NCBI RefSeq assembly: GCF_028769735.1
Contig: NC_088172.1
Span: 66,605,631 to 66,669,630, forward strand
Source: Zonotrichia leucophrys gambelii
Taxonomy: Eukaryota > Chordata > Aves > Passeriformes > Passerellidae
Direction of reading: 5' to 3'
DNA length: 64,000 bases
Program-made: the position numbers and the translations under genes
Part shown: in pieces, positions 12,021 through 24,260 of the stretch
Layout: the number at the start of each line of letters is the position of its first letter
Numbering within the stretch: position 1 is the stretch's first letter
The notes under the pieces: model-generated
Database searches by the model: none
What the model was told of the DNA's origin: nothing
The model's input: only the letters and a program-made list of their open reading frames with translations

Positions 12021-14304
12021 CTGAGAGAGAGGATGTTTCTACATTGCGTGGCTTTGCTGGGAACTTGCTCACCAGCCATGAACTGGCTCCCAGTCAGCTG
12101 CCTCTGGTCATCCTGCCCCAAGGAGAGGTATGGGCCACAACAGCCTGTCTTCATTCTCCACCAAAATGCAGCTCCTTGAGCTGAAATGGTCAGTTCTTCC
12201 ACATCAGAGGTACTTTGTTAAATGAATCTGCTAGTAAGGTAAACATTTAAATAAAATCTATGAAATGCCACTAATATTTTCTAAACTTGACAGAGAGCTC
12301 TCACATGGTTGTGTACTTCTGACCTTGCCACAGTGAGCTCCTTGAGGCCAACATTTTAGCCTGAAATAAAGCCTAGTCCATTGTAATAGGAAAAAAAATT
12401 AGCAAAGCCTGAACATATTCTTCATTGCATAGATACTCATTCCTGTATCAGCCTCTGAAGGAATGAGTCCATGAGGCCGTGAGCTGCATATAAGGAAGCC
12501 CCAAGAAATCTTGCTCTTCTTTCCTCACACCACAAGCCTTTTAGACTTGATCATTCATTTTGACCCAAAAATCAGGAAAAGAGCTTTAATCAGGCAATTA
12601 GCAGTCCTCTGGCACATCTGCCCCATCGATAGCCCAGGTTAACCCCAGGGCAACCAGTCACAGGACTTCACTGCAGTTGGCAGGATGAGGAATGCTTACA
12701 CATCATATTGACTCCAAATAGAGCTGACTGAAACAGTTTGGTAGAAATGTTTATTCACCTAAAAATTAAACAGCTTCAGATGAAAGGAAACTGTTTACAA
12801 ATGAAGTCAAATTTGTTAAAGTTTCACACACACCTCCCAATTTTCCCTCCTGCGGAAAGCTTTAGGAAACTAAGGGAAATTGCTCTGTTATCTTGTGAAA
12901 CAAGATTTGCTAAATACCACTGACCCACATTCATTTTGCAAGAATAAAAACTGCCCTGCATGAAAGAAAACATTTTGTTTTGAGCTGGACAAAGTGTTTC
13001 ATTGAATCTTAAACACATTTTACACAAGGCCCCTTTCTGTGACAAAACTAAAATGTTGTCATGCTGACTTGACACAAAATTGCTAATTTTTTTGCACTGT
13101 TCCAAGGATATGGGATTCTATCTAGCAACCAGGAAACATTGAAATAATTACTGCTTTTGAGATGGCTTGGAGCTACTTCTCATACTTCAAGAAATCCCCT
13201 TGTAATAAAAACTGCTGCCAGGCAAAATTCATCAGGCAGCATTAGGAGAACTTGGGATGAATTTTGAGTATGCTCGGGTCAGATTTCAAGTCCAATCTGA
13301 CAAGCCTGTGGCTGTAAACTAGCAGGAACTGTCAGCTTTGAATGTATTTCCTTTTGGGCTGTACAGAGTGTTGGGTCCTGTTATTCAGACACAGATTGGC
13401 AGAACTGAAGTCACAAGGATTGAAATTTGATTTAAAACCTGAAGTTAGTTCTCACATTTCCCCAAGCTTAACTCCCTGTAGTATGACCTTACAGAAATAA
13501 ATATGTTAAATCTTTCTCCCTAAAGAGACAAAATTCCATTGAAATAAGGCCTCTCAGCATGACACTTCTAGCATTTAGTTCCTCTTTTATATGTAGGTCA
13601 TATTAAAATACACATCTACATCATTTTGAAAACATCTCAACCTCCCCCTGGGTAGCATCACTGATTCGAGTGGCACCTCTAGGTACAAACCACAAAAAGC
13701 TCTTTGTGAGATGATGGCTACGCAGACACATTGTGAAAGAAGCTCTGAAAATGGTCCAGAACACTGTCAACATTTCCAGTTCCAGAAGCTTCCTTCAGCC
13801 ATTGGTCTTGCTCCTACTTTCCTAATGCATACTAGCATCCTATACAAACAATGAAGATTGTGTATCAGTGCAGATTATGTAAAATTAGAGGAAAAAACCT
13901 AGGTACATGTGTGGGGAAAAGACCAAAGTATCTGTTGCCCTGTTCAGCTCAGCAGACAGCTGATTTTTCAGATTCATAATTGAAAAAAACAAAAAGAAGA
14001 GGAGAAAATTAATTCAACTGATAGAATATGGAAAATGTTCAGGGATTTTACTCAAGTAAAATTCAAAAAAATATTTTATTTACACTGACAATCTGTTTAC
14101 TTTTGTTATGAGCAAAAGTTATATTATGGACCTAAATAAATCTTGCTTGATTTAATCCTTTTAAAATATAATCATTAAAATGGAATTAGTTTTTAAATTA
14201 AAACTGTACTCCAGAATCAGAATATTTAATTAAAAAATACCAGAAGGAAATTAATCCATTTTCCCCCCTTAATTTTCCATTTAAAATAAACTGGTTTGCT
14301 GTTT
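12021..14304. other. AT-rich non-coding sequence
   Basis: Unique DNA that becomes strongly AT-rich at about 13.98-14.3 kb. A 93-codon minus frame (12824-13105) shows no recognisable motif. No repeats of known family were seen. Confidence 0.45.
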
Positions 14305-14339
14305 TCTTCTTCTTGTTGTTGTTTTTTCTTGTTTTTTTG
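14305..14339. repeat. T-rich simple sequence (TTC/TTG)
   Basis: A short run of TTCTTCTTC, then TTGTTGTTG and T runs interrupted by C and G, followed by a C-rich patch. Confidence 0.7.
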
Positions 14340-14679
14340 CCCCCTCCCCAGTTTCACAGTAATTGAAAAATGTTTTTGGCGAACGTATGTTAAAAGAATC
14401 ATCCCATACTCTAAATTTTCTTTGACTGTTTAAATACATTTCATCAAATTGTTGTGGCTGATTTTAAGTGTCCTCACTGGGCATTCAGATATGTTTGATT
14501 TCTTTTTTACTATAAAGGTTTCAGACATCCAGAGGGCACAGCTGAACTGTCTATGGTCTGTCATAAATTATGTCTCAGATGGAAAATGGCAAGATAACAA
14601 ATACCTTTTATTTTACCAAGAAGAGAAATGCAGAATACATCCCACAGAGGAGCAAAGCTCAGATCCCAGACAGGACGTC

Positions 14680-15455
14680 CACACGTGAGGTGACAGCAGC
14701 CTGACCTGAGGGACCTGGGGCAGCAGAAGCTGGCAAGGCCACCCAAAAGTGCTCAGAAGAAAATGTGCACTGCACCTGCACCTGCACAGCGTTTTCCCCA
14801 CCTGCAAGGAGCGGCACAGGCAGGCAGGGTGGTGCTGGGGATGGCAGAGGAGCTTGGCACCACCTGGTGCTGCACCTGCGCTAGGACAGAAGCCACCCCG
14901 TGCTCTCTTGTCACACACAGCCCAGCCCTGGAGAGTTCTCACTCTGCCCACGCTTCCTGCGTGCAGGAGTTCCCCAGGATGGCACAAGGTTCCTCCTGTG
15001 CTGGCCTTGGCCTTACCCACCCAGCAGTGTGGGATGATGGGTGGCGTTACCAGCCAGGATGAGGGAAGGGATCAGTGTCCCATGCCTGGGTGCTGGGACT
15101 GCTGCCAGAGGTGGAGCTCCACCAGGCAGCTGGCTGAAGCTTGCAGCGCCCAAAGGGGCAATCCTGTGTGTGGGGATGTGTTGGTTTTTGGTTTTTATAC
15201 ATACACAGGATCCCAGAGGGGCCACCATTCCAGCTGGTGTTAAAGCTGTGGTGCAGGAGAGCTGGTTCCTCCCCTTGGTCCTTAGGCTGGCTCTCTGCTC
15301 TGCAGCTGAGACCTGCTGCTGCTGCTGGAGGCTGCAGACACCCCATGGCTTCCTTGGGTGGCATGGTCACACTCTGTCCCAGGCACTGGCCTCTTGTGCA
15401 GACACAGGGACACACGGCTTGTGGGCATGAAGTTGGGCTGACACGTGTGAGCCGG
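14680..15455. other. GC-rich block, long chance frames on both strands
   Basis: About 0.8 kb of clearly elevated G+C, with frames of 129-164 codons open on both strands at once. That pattern is expected from stop-codon depletion in GC-rich DNA, not from a gene. It contains runs such as CACCTGCACCTGCAC, which carries repeated E-box CACCTG cores. CpG is not especially dense, so it is not a clear CpG island. No protein motif was recognised. Confidence 0.4.
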
Positions 15456-15595
15456 GGCTCAGTTCCCAAGGTTAAAAACTCTAGGTTTCTGAAATCACAA
15501 AATTCACAGTGCATGGTGTTTGCAAAGTGACATTGTGACTGTCTGCCCAGAGCATCAATTTTCAGATATTTTCAGAGGTTGAACAAATCCAGAAA

Positions 15596-15735
15596 GCAAA
15601 AAACCCCCCAAAAAATCCAAACAACCCAAACCAAAAACAAACCCCACCAAAAAGACCCCACCAAAACCCCCCAAACCCAAACCTAAAGCAACAACAACAA
15701 AATGAAAAAAAAAAATACAAATGCAAAACAAACAA
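15596..15735. repeat. A/C-only low-complexity tract
   Basis: About 140 bases almost free of G and T: alternating A runs and C runs such as AAAAAACCCCCC, ACCAAAAACAAACCCC and CAACAACAAC, then an A run. It matches no single repeat unit. It is probably an expanded and degraded A-rich/C-rich simple repeat. Confidence 0.85.
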
Positions 15736-16848
15736 AAGAAATTCCACCAAACAAAAAAACCTCACTTTAAAAAATAGCCAAAGATCCACTTAGATGATAC
15801 TCTTTTGCAAAATAAGATGAGATGTCCCATGTTACAGCAGCTGATGTGGCTTCACCTATGGGAACTTATAAATTCAGTTCATGGCCTCAAGGAACAAGGG
15901 AAAGGCTCATGAGGTGAAAAATGGGGTTTTCCAAGTTTTTTTCTTAGCACAGAGCAGTAATTCATGTGCAGTTAAGATGTGCAGCACATGTTTCTAATTC
16001 ACTTAGGTGTCAATCAGAAATAATTGCAGCAGTCAATGAAGCTATGCCTGTTAAAGAGATAAAGAAGAGCACAGCTCTCCAAGTCTCTCCAGCTTACTAT
16101 TACTGACAGTATTGCAGACTCAATGCATTTTTAGAAACACAGGTTTTGTGACATATTTGCAATAGTTGGAATAATTTTGCATTTTAAAATTTCTTTTTAT
16201 GAAACAAAATCTTGCATTCTAAAAATGAAAGTTTCCTTGACTTCTTTCCACTGATAGTGCTCCCATGCCAGAGAAAGCAGCTCTCTGAGTGTAGTAGCAC
16301 TGCTGTCTAGCCTGATTCCATATTTACTCATTTAATTTGGGAGGATCTGGAAAAAACACTTGGATGTGATCATTAGTCCTCAGGGGAAAGCCCTGTTCTG
16401 ACAGAGCAAATGTGTCTATTTTCAAGCACTGCATGGCCTCCATGATCTCTGGTTCTCTGTGGGCTTAACTTGATGCAGAATATGCAACTACACACTCTTT
16501 TTAGGGGTCCAGTGGGACTGTTTAAACATGAACCATTATTAATATGTCAGGATACATGCACTGTAGTAAGTCACCCTGACAAAACAGAGGAGTTATTGCA
16601 AGCACTACTGCCCTGCAAAAAAACCCAACTTATTCATTAGCACACCCTGGTGAGCCCTTTTAAATTTGGCTTAGCATGATGAGATGGATATGTAATTAAA
16701 CTGACAGGTTCAATGTAAAGGAGCAGTTGATTCTGAAACTTGAGGAAAATTATGTACACAACACAGACCACTCTCAAGCAAGGAAACAATATTGCTGTAA
16801 AACAGCTTTTCCTCCCACACTCACAAAATGTTCATGGCTTTTAATTTT
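15736..16848. other. Non-coding sequence
   Basis: Unique AT-leaning DNA. No exon-like stretch or known repeat recognised. Confidence 0.45.
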
Positions 16849-16870
16849 TTTTTGTTGCTGTTGTTGTTGT
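16842..16870. repeat. T run with (GTT)n
   Basis: A nine-base T run followed by GTTGCTGTTGTTGTTGT. Short simple repeat. Confidence 0.75.
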
Positions 16871-17019
16871 CCTGATGGCCAGTATGGATTAACATTCCTT
16901 GCATAGTCCTGGGGTATTTTACAGAGCAGGTCCACTTGCACTTCAAAAATATTTATTTCAAGTGTTGGACAGTAGCCCATTTTCACAGAACATATTTCAT
17001 TTGTCCACACCACAGTTAT

Positions 17020-17185
17020 ATATTGTCAAGAGCGCCATTATCAGCCAATAACTGCACCTCATTTCACTTCCTCGCTGCATCTTATCACAAACCAAGTGCT
17101 GACATCCTTGCATGAATATAACTCTTCCTGCAATGACTGATGAATGAAGCTGCCGAAGCTCTGCAGATTAAGATATCCATGGGAT
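17020..17185. other. Possible conserved non-coding element
   Basis: The segment includes GAGCGCCATTATCAGCCAAT, CTTATCAC (GATA core), TGACATCC and ATGAATATAAC in close order, without simple sequence and with retained CpGs. It looks like vertebrate enhancer DNA, but this is a visual judgement. Confidence 0.2.
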
Positions 17186-17935
17186 CAAATTCAGGCTGGA
17201 TTCAGGGAGATTTTAGATGATGTGAATTAAACTCAGTGACACCCATGAGAGAAATCTCTTCAGAAAAGGTGTGGCTATTTTCCAGAGTACTACACGTCTT
17301 CCTAATTACAGGACCATTGATTGCACAAAGCCACCGTGCTGCACCCATCACAGGAAGCCTGATCCAGCAATTAGAGCAAGGGACTGCAAGTCATCATCAG
17401 AATACAAATTTCTGTACACGTGGTCTTCCATTTCCCAGGAGTCACTCATCCATCCATAAAACACAGGCTTTAATAAATTGTTAATAATAATCAGGCCGTA
17501 TAGGTTTGCAAACCACTTTTCATTGTCAATCTAGAAAATATTATGAATTTTGTTGACATTTTGCATTTGGAATCTATGCAGCATTCTGATCCACTACTGA
17601 TCTGTAACCTGTGCAATGCTTTCAATGCCAGGGCACTAAACATTATTTTGTGCTGCAGAAATCAGTGCTAGAGGTTGTAGCATATGATACCCTGAGTCTT
17701 TGTAAACATGCAAAACTGATGACAGGTTTTCCTATGCCCTTCTGAAGCATTCCAGAGATTAGAAGGGGAAAGGTTAGGATTCTATTCTGCAAGTTTTCTA
17801 ATGATGTGCTTTCACATTTCTTTGTCCAAGACCCTCGCTCACACTAGACCAATTCTAAACACATTGATCCTGCTCCTAGGTAATCTGTGAGACAGCCTTG
17901 CTAGGCTGGGTTCCTGTTTTAGAAGTAGTAGGCAC
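17186..17935. other. Non-coding sequence
   Basis: Unique sequence with stops in all frames. Two overlapping + strand frames at 17236-17484 show nothing recognisable. Confidence 0.4.
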
Positions 17936-17941
17936 TTTATT
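17936..17941 (-). terminator. Possible poly(A) signal for the 18.14 kb exon candidate
   Basis: TTTATT on + is AATAAA on the minus strand. It lies about 200 bases downstream of the stop at 18140. The hexamer is common in AT-rich DNA, so it has value only together with the exon candidate. Confidence 0.2.
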
Positions 17942-18139
17942 TTTTAATATTTGTATATTTGTGCATTGCTGTATGATGCTTCCATTGTGAAAAAACACCC
18001 TTCATTATAAAATGACAAAATACCATTACAAACCAAAAAATTCTTATGCTTCCTTTAGCAAACTAGCAGCCTATTTTTTCCACCCTGAAGAGTACTTAAT
18101 ATGATTCACCCTCTGCCTTTCCTTATCAGGTTTCCCCTT

Positions 18140-18264
18140 TCATTCAGCTGAATACTTCTTGGTTTGCATTCTGCGCCTGTTCTTGTGCCTTATCTGTTTC
18201 CAACTTAATTGACTAGAAAAGCTCTTAGAAACATCAGTATCAGACTCTGTCTCCTCTTCTTCTT
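18140..18264 (-). CDS. Possible terminal coding exon with acidic then basic tail, unknown protein
   Basis: On the minus strand a plausible acceptor (CTTATTTGCATTTTAG) precedes 125 bases that stay open to a TGA at 18142-18140. The first exon base is the second position of a codon. The frame encodes a glutamate run, then TESDTDVSKSFSSQLSWKQI, then a basic segment RHKNRRRMQTKKYSAE at the C-terminus. An acidic stretch followed by a basic cluster resembles a nuclear or cytoplasmic protein tail. No family was recognised. The GAA/GAG run may simply be a short purine repeat. Upstream exons on the minus strand were not identified. Confidence 0.33.
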
Positions 18265-19839
18265 CTAAAATGCAAATAAGATGGTGTAGTATTCTCCTAA
18301 TTTTGATATGTTGTTGTAAAATCACGGCCTATGGATTGTGCAGGCTGCTGTCAGCACTGCCCAGAGAGAAGCTGATGCTGTCCCCACCCAGCTCATGAGC
18401 AGGACTATGACCAGCAGTCACAGCCTGCTTATGTGCCTGGGGCATAAAACCCCCACATTTCATAATGGCTCATGGTAAGCATATAATGCTCCTATTCAAT
18501 ACGGGTGTTTGCTGAGGATGAAGAAATGTTTAAAGGCTGGAGTTCATTTGTGCCCTCTTGCCTCACCAAGGAGGAGGAAATGCTTTTATTGCCAGGTTTG
18601 CTTAGCACTAGGAGTACATATGGTTTTTGTACTGAACTAGACTGGGTTGCACCCAAACCTGAATCTTTAAGGCCTGGTTCCAGCAAGCTAGGAACACCCA
18701 GAAATGTATTGCCATCATCAAGCCTTTGATGAGGAAGGCTGAGGTTTCAGAGGGTGTAAGGTGAACTGTGGCATTGGCCTATCCCCAGCCAGCTCCCTGC
18801 TGCATTTTGCACAGGTCAAAGCACATCTTTGACTTTATTTCTCCTTAAATGAACATTTCCTTTCCCAGTGCCTAGTACACTAGTTGCTACTCAAAGAAAA
18901 ATGCACCTTTTAAACAATTATTCATGCATACCTCCAGCTTTGAGCTCCTGGTTTTCTCAGGGGAAAGCTGTTTTTTCTCTTTGTTCTTCCAGATCTTCTA
19001 GTTTCAGGATCTCTGCTTGTGGTCACGTGGATACGCTTTAGTCAGTCCACACAACCAAAATCCACAAACCACTCTCCCTCTGCTGCTGGAGAAATCTATT
19101 TCCTCCCTAGTGCTTTGATGAAACCCAGCAATCTTCCTTTGCTCACCAGCCCCTCATGAGTATTGACCAGGGGCTGAAGAGCAAACACGGCTGGGCCCAA
19201 AACCTGTTTTCCAGAGGGTCACTGATTTTCTCTAGTTTTCTCAATGGTTAATTATACTCACTGTTAGGAAGATACACTTTGTACTCAGTTTCCAGCCATT
19301 GGTTCATGTTTTTCTGCCAAATAAATAAAATTTTATGCCTGCAAAAGAAGAAAATATTTTGCAATAAAATAGCCCTTGTAGCTAAGCCTTCAAATTGTTT
19401 CTGTGGCTTGTCTCATATTCTGTGAAATTTTAATATTAAATCTGCCAAAAAAATGTTGACACAACACCTGACAACTCTGTTAAATGACTCAGCTTCATGT
19501 AATATGTATCCATTTTCTGCTTTTTTCCCTGCAGACTGTTTATTCCCTTTTTTGCCTCTTCCACATTATTGCTAACAATTTTATCATCCCTATCTAGCAA
19601 GTGGCCTTATTCTTGTCTACATGTGTTTGTTTCCATTATATTTCTAGTTCTTCCCTTTGTTCCTTGCCTTGTGATTTAAATAGCTACTTATTTGTACCCC
19701 TTGCTATCTATTTTCTGTGTGTGATATATTGATTTGTTATTCCTAATTGCATTCTCTTTGCAGATGAGCCAATGAGCTCTGTTAGCCAGAGCTCTCCTAT
19801 CTCTGGAGTGTGAAAGTGTGGCTTTCTGGCCAGCTAATT
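18265..19839. other. Non-coding sequence
   Basis: Unique sequence. Frames on both strands at 18492-18729 overlap each other, and neither has recognisable content. From about 19.5 kb the T/C-rich text may be the outer part of the LINE remnant that follows. Confidence 0.35.
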
Positions 19840-20085
19840 AGTTCTCTTAAAGGATTCCCATTTCTTTCTCTACACCTTTCATTCCAATTAATTTTACTGG
19901 TAATTTTCTTTAACTTTGGGAAATTAGCCCTTTTGAAGAACCAAACAGCAACCATCTTTTGTCTGCCCACAGTGAATGCAATCAGGATCACTGATCCCTA
20001 GGCAACCAGTGCTTCCAGACAAGTGATTAATTCATCTTCACCCATCCTAATGAGATCCAGAAGAAGGTTGTCTCATGGTGACTGC
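19840..20085 (-). mobile_element. Ancient CR1/L3-like LINE remnant
   Basis: The order of phrases on +, including GGGAAATTAGCCCTTTTGAA, a GATCACTGATCCCTAGGCAAC block, TTAATTCATCTTCACCCATC and GAGATCCAGAAGAAGG, resembles the reverse complement of old CR1/L3-type LINE coding sequence known from amniote genomes. It is heavily diverged and no frame is intact. Boundaries are approximate. Recognition is from memory of the family, not an alignment. Confidence 0.45.
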
Positions 20086-22164
20086 AATACATTTCCTGAG
20101 ATATGTGGAAATTTTCTCCTGTAATTTTGAGAACTCCTAACAGTGTCTTACTCCTGGCTGCATGGAAGGCATCAGCCGCCTCTTCACACCAAAGCGTGTG
20201 CCCTTCATTAATCAATGCCTCCCTGCTGGAGTGAACGGGGAAGTCCTGTAGGGAGGTTGTTTTTTATCACAAGCATGACACACTGCATTTTCAGCCAAAA
20301 GCAGCACCCAGCCCCACGGCTGGTGACCAGACTTGTGTTTGCAGCTGACGGCCGGGCAGGTGAGTGCAGCAGTGGGGAGCTGTGCAGGGCATGCTTCACT
20401 GGCTGCCTAAGTCACTCTGAAGCTCGGGCACTTCTCCAGATGTCACACTTCACTTGCAGTAATTAGATCACTGTGACAGTTTGGTACAAGAGGCTGAGCC
20501 TGTGCAGCCTGTCTCTACTCCAGGAATTCAGCTTCCAGAGTGCCCCTGTGACACCCTTCCCATTCCACAGAGCAGCTGCCACTGTCCTCAGCTTGTCCCT
20601 GGGAAATCATGGTCCAAGTGGGACTCTGAAAATTAGTTTCACTGGAAGAATGGAGTCCCTGCAAGGAGTTTAGCCCTTCATCAGGACAAGGCAATGCATT
20701 TTCATCCAAATATTGATGAAATAATCTTGGCATGTGAAGCTGTGAGGATTTCTATCGACACATTTTTTACACTTTGCATCATCATCTGGTTGCTATTTTT
20801 CTTTAAGATGTGCACTGCTAGCAACTAACTTTTCTCCCTCCCCCCACCATTACCACTATGCTTTTAGAGCATGTCCCAGCATTGAATTACTTGTGCTCAG
20901 CAGAAAGGTGGCTCAGTCCTTCTGAAAAACAGAGTTCTTTTCAACCTGTTCAGCAGGAAGCCTATTTCCACTCCTTAGCCCTTTCCAAGGGGGAGAGAAG
21001 TTGTGAATAATTCATTAAAATATTCCTTTTCCTTCCACCAACACCCTGATTCACAAGAGATAAAAATCTCCTTCTGCTTGACTCTGAGCTTTTCTTTACC
21101 TCCAAGAGTTAAATCAGCACTGACCACAAAAGGTTCATATCATCCCTCTTCCAGCTGCAGAGGTGATTTGGGTGTCCTGCTGACAGTGGGAAGGTGAGGT
21201 TTTAATGCCAGCAGCTGTGGGTGCTCGGGTATGGGTTTTCTGTCCCACGCTGGTGAGGGTGCCCTGGGCACAGTGGCAGCAGCAGCAGCTCCTGGCTCTG
21301 GGGTGCAGGGGATGCACGGAGGGAGCATGACACAAATACCTCCTGTGCAGCAGCAGGGACCCACTGAGGCACTGACAGTCTGAACATTTGGTAACAAAAC
21401 AAATGTCTGTCTACTCCAACCAGAGGGATGGAAGATAAGTGTATTGCATGTGGCGGTGGTGAAGAGGCAGTGGTGACTTTAGTAAAGGCTGTTAGGATTT
21501 CTGGAGCTCCCTCTTTTGTTACAGAGCATGCATAAGCTTGGGAAAGTACTTGACTCTTCCTGTCTCCCTATCCTAAACCTCTGCCCCTCAGGGGGATCTC
21601 GTTTCGGTATGCTTTTGTGGGATCATTTTTACATATTTAATTGTTGCAAGCAAGAAGAAAGAAAATCATGTGGCATGTTTGTATGTAGAAGTGTTTTCTG
21701 AAGTATCTACCTTAGAAAACAATGCACAAGGCCAACACATTCAAGCAAAGGTCAACATATCTGGAGAATAACCTCTTTCTTTAGGTAGGAAGAGATGCAA
21801 CCAGCTGTCTCAACTGATATTTTTCTCCCCTTTGAAGCCTTTTCAAGAAAGGCAAAAGAGAATTGGAGGGTTATTATAAATTGGGTTCAGCTCTGTGTCT
21901 GCTGTTGTTAGTGTCACATCTCCTAGCAAGGAATGCTTAGAGAAAGAATGCAGGAACAGGACAGATGTGCAGAGCTCGAGCCTTGATTTTTCATTCTCAT
22001 CCCCAGTGACCTGCACCTTCAATACTTCAGGAGTGACAAATGGTATCCCTGTATTTGATAACCCACAATAGATTCACCTTCTGTGAGTTGGTCTAATTTT
22101 TTTATTGTCCAAGACATTATGAAGTGATTGAAGTGATGAGTTCCACAAATGTCCCATTTGAGTT
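20086..22164. other. Non-coding sequence with a GC-rich patch
   Basis: Mostly unique. 21200-21330 is G-rich on + with a (CAG)n-like GGCAGCAGCAGCAGC and runs of GGG that could allow a G-quadruplex. No coding or repeat call. Confidence 0.4.
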
Positions 22165-22640
22165 ATCTGATGATTTTACAGACTCCTGTAATGTTCTCCT
22201 GAGGCCACCCTTTTTCTAGGCTAAGAGTCCCCTTATACTTAACGTGTCTTCACACATCCTTTTCATACACTGATTTACTTCATCTTCTCTTACTGCAATA
22301 TTCCCTTTTCTGCCAGGCTGATGGGGCTACAAGATGTACACTCAGTTTAAAAAATGCAAGTACACCCTGTATTTATTCAGGAGAATAAAAATGGATCATG
22401 ATTTCTTATCTCTTTCCTTTTTTCCTAGTTCCTTATGCTCTATTTACTTTCTTGACCTCTCCAAATATTGAGCTGCCATTTCAGGAGTGCTCTCTCCCTG
22501 TCCTCTAGATCTCCTGAAAGGTAGAAACAGTCTGTAGTCAACGGAATTAAGTTTTGGAACTAGTCAGGCACATGGAATTAAGTTTGCACACTCTCTCTTG
22601 AGCACTAATTTACATTTATCAGCACTGAATATGGCGTCTG
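22165..22640 (-). mobile_element. Ancient CR1/L3-like LINE remnant
   Basis: On + this contains degraded versions of phrases typical of the reverse complement of old CR1/L3 LINEs: CTGAGGCCACCCTTTTTCTA, GGCTAAGAGTCCCCTTATAC, a GTACACCCTGTATTTATTCA block, CAAATATTGAGCTGCCAT, and a terminal TGCACACTC ... CTAATTTACATTTATCAGCA segment. It is strongly diverged with no intact frame. It represents a different part of the LINE from the pieces at 19.9 and 40.2 kb. Confidence 0.55.
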
Positions 22641-23985
22641 TATATATTTTAGCACTGTAAAGGAAGAAGTGGCTGTGTAAAATAGGCACATCTGCCAAAC
22701 CAAGCAAAAGTCAGGTGAGAATCTCTAAACATTCAGCCTGTCTTAAACATCATAGCCACGTGTCTGGGCTTACCCTTCTGCATGGTGACAGATTTTATAA
22801 GAACACAAACAGAGCCTGGGGGTGCCAAGCTCGGGCTCCTGCCTGCATGAACTTCTTGGCTGACCGGAATTCGGACCACGTGCAGAGCCAGCAGTCCCTG
22901 AGGCACATCACAGCAGCCTGCACTGTGACCAGGAGGTGTCTGGGCTAGCCATTGGGACACGCTGAGGAAAAGGCTGCTTTTTAAATCATAGCCCTCTCAG
23001 GAGTTCAGACATCTATTTCCAGACTGCAGGGAAGTCAATCTGTCAGACCAGGATTCACAGTCTGTAATTCTCCTTTGCGTTAGATAGCTAAGCAACCCTT
23101 CCAACAGGACAGCTGGGGGAGGGATGGAGGAGGAGTGCCAGTCTTTCCTGCAAAAATATGGCTGGGGCAGAGCGCCCACACCTCGCTTCAAACAGGGGAA
23201 GAGCAATACACCACCCATGCAGCCAGCAGGAGCCATGGATTCAGTCCATCTCCAGCCTGGGAGGGTGAACCCAGCCCCACGATCCCCAATGTCGAGTGCA
23301 GTCCAAGAGAGGATCATCCCTTACTCTTCCAGGTGGGGACTGACATCACCATCTGTCTTTCACAGTGACTGGCATTTTTTCTTCCCCAGGCTTCTTCTTC
23401 AGGAGTTTTATGAGTCAAATTAGACTCATAAAAGTCTTTTCTTGCCTTATAATGAGTTTGTACATTTTCAGGTCAGAAACTTTCTCTCTTGCATAATGTG
23501 CAGCGCAAATGATGAGCAGTCTGTTCATAGTTACTGTTAAAATTATATCATCTGAACTTCTATTATATCTTGGCAAAGTCTTTTCCCCTCTTTGAGTACA
23601 AAGAGATGTGATTAACTGCTGCCTTTCCACACTTGGCTTGAAAGGCTTTGTGGGCTTTGTCAGTAGTTAACATAATTCACGGAAAACCAGAATACAACCT
23701 TGAGGCTAAATGTGGCCCATTGAATTCCACAATAGGGCAATGGTTTGATCAGGGTACAGCAAAGCATGCCAGAAGCAGAAGCTTTTGTGGGCCATAGCTC
23801 CATTGGAAAGATTAAATCAGCCACAATCTGCTCCATTTTATGTAAAATAGGTGCAGCCCTCAAGCTCCAGGCAAGTGCCTCTGAAGCCTTTGGCTGGACA
23901 ATGTTTAGGCATCTTTGTGTAAGTGCTAATTGCCAGCTGTTGGTGACTGGAAACTTGCCAGGGACAGAGTAGCTGCAGCAGTGTT
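22641..23985. other. Non-coding sequence
   Basis: Slightly GC-richer at 23.1-23.3 kb, where frames of about 100 codons open on both strands. Nothing recognised. Confidence 0.4.
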
Positions 23986-23989
23986 TCTG

Positions 23990-24260
23990 GCTAAAATACA
24001 GCTTTTACAAAATAATAATCTCAAATCTATTTAGCTCCTCGCAACAGACACATCTGTACTTTTAAGTTCCTCTGTCTAGAGCATCTGTACACAGAGATGA
24101 CCTTAAAACAGCATTATAAATACAGTATATGTGACATTCAGACTGCTTATTCCACTCTCACAGTGGGAGGCAATGATAAATAGCTATCTCCACAGCAGCA
24201 ATTCATAATGGCTTAACACACTCACATTCATAGCTGTTCATATCTGATTTGCAACAAATC
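23990..24260. other. Possible conserved non-coding element
   Basis: The segment lacks simple repeats and is dense in short AT-rich factor-like cores such as ATTATAAATACAG, AATGATAAATAGC and CATAATGGCTTAAC. This is a visual impression only. Confidence 0.15.

Noticed and set aside
14613..15530. Overlapping 129-164 codon frames on both strands
   Set aside because: They coincide in a GC-rich block where stop codons are depleted; no motif, start context or splice pattern favours one strand.
18492..18729. Protein-like frames on both strands next to the 18.14 kb exon candidate
   Set aside because: They overlap in opposite directions, so at least one is false, and nothing discriminates between them.
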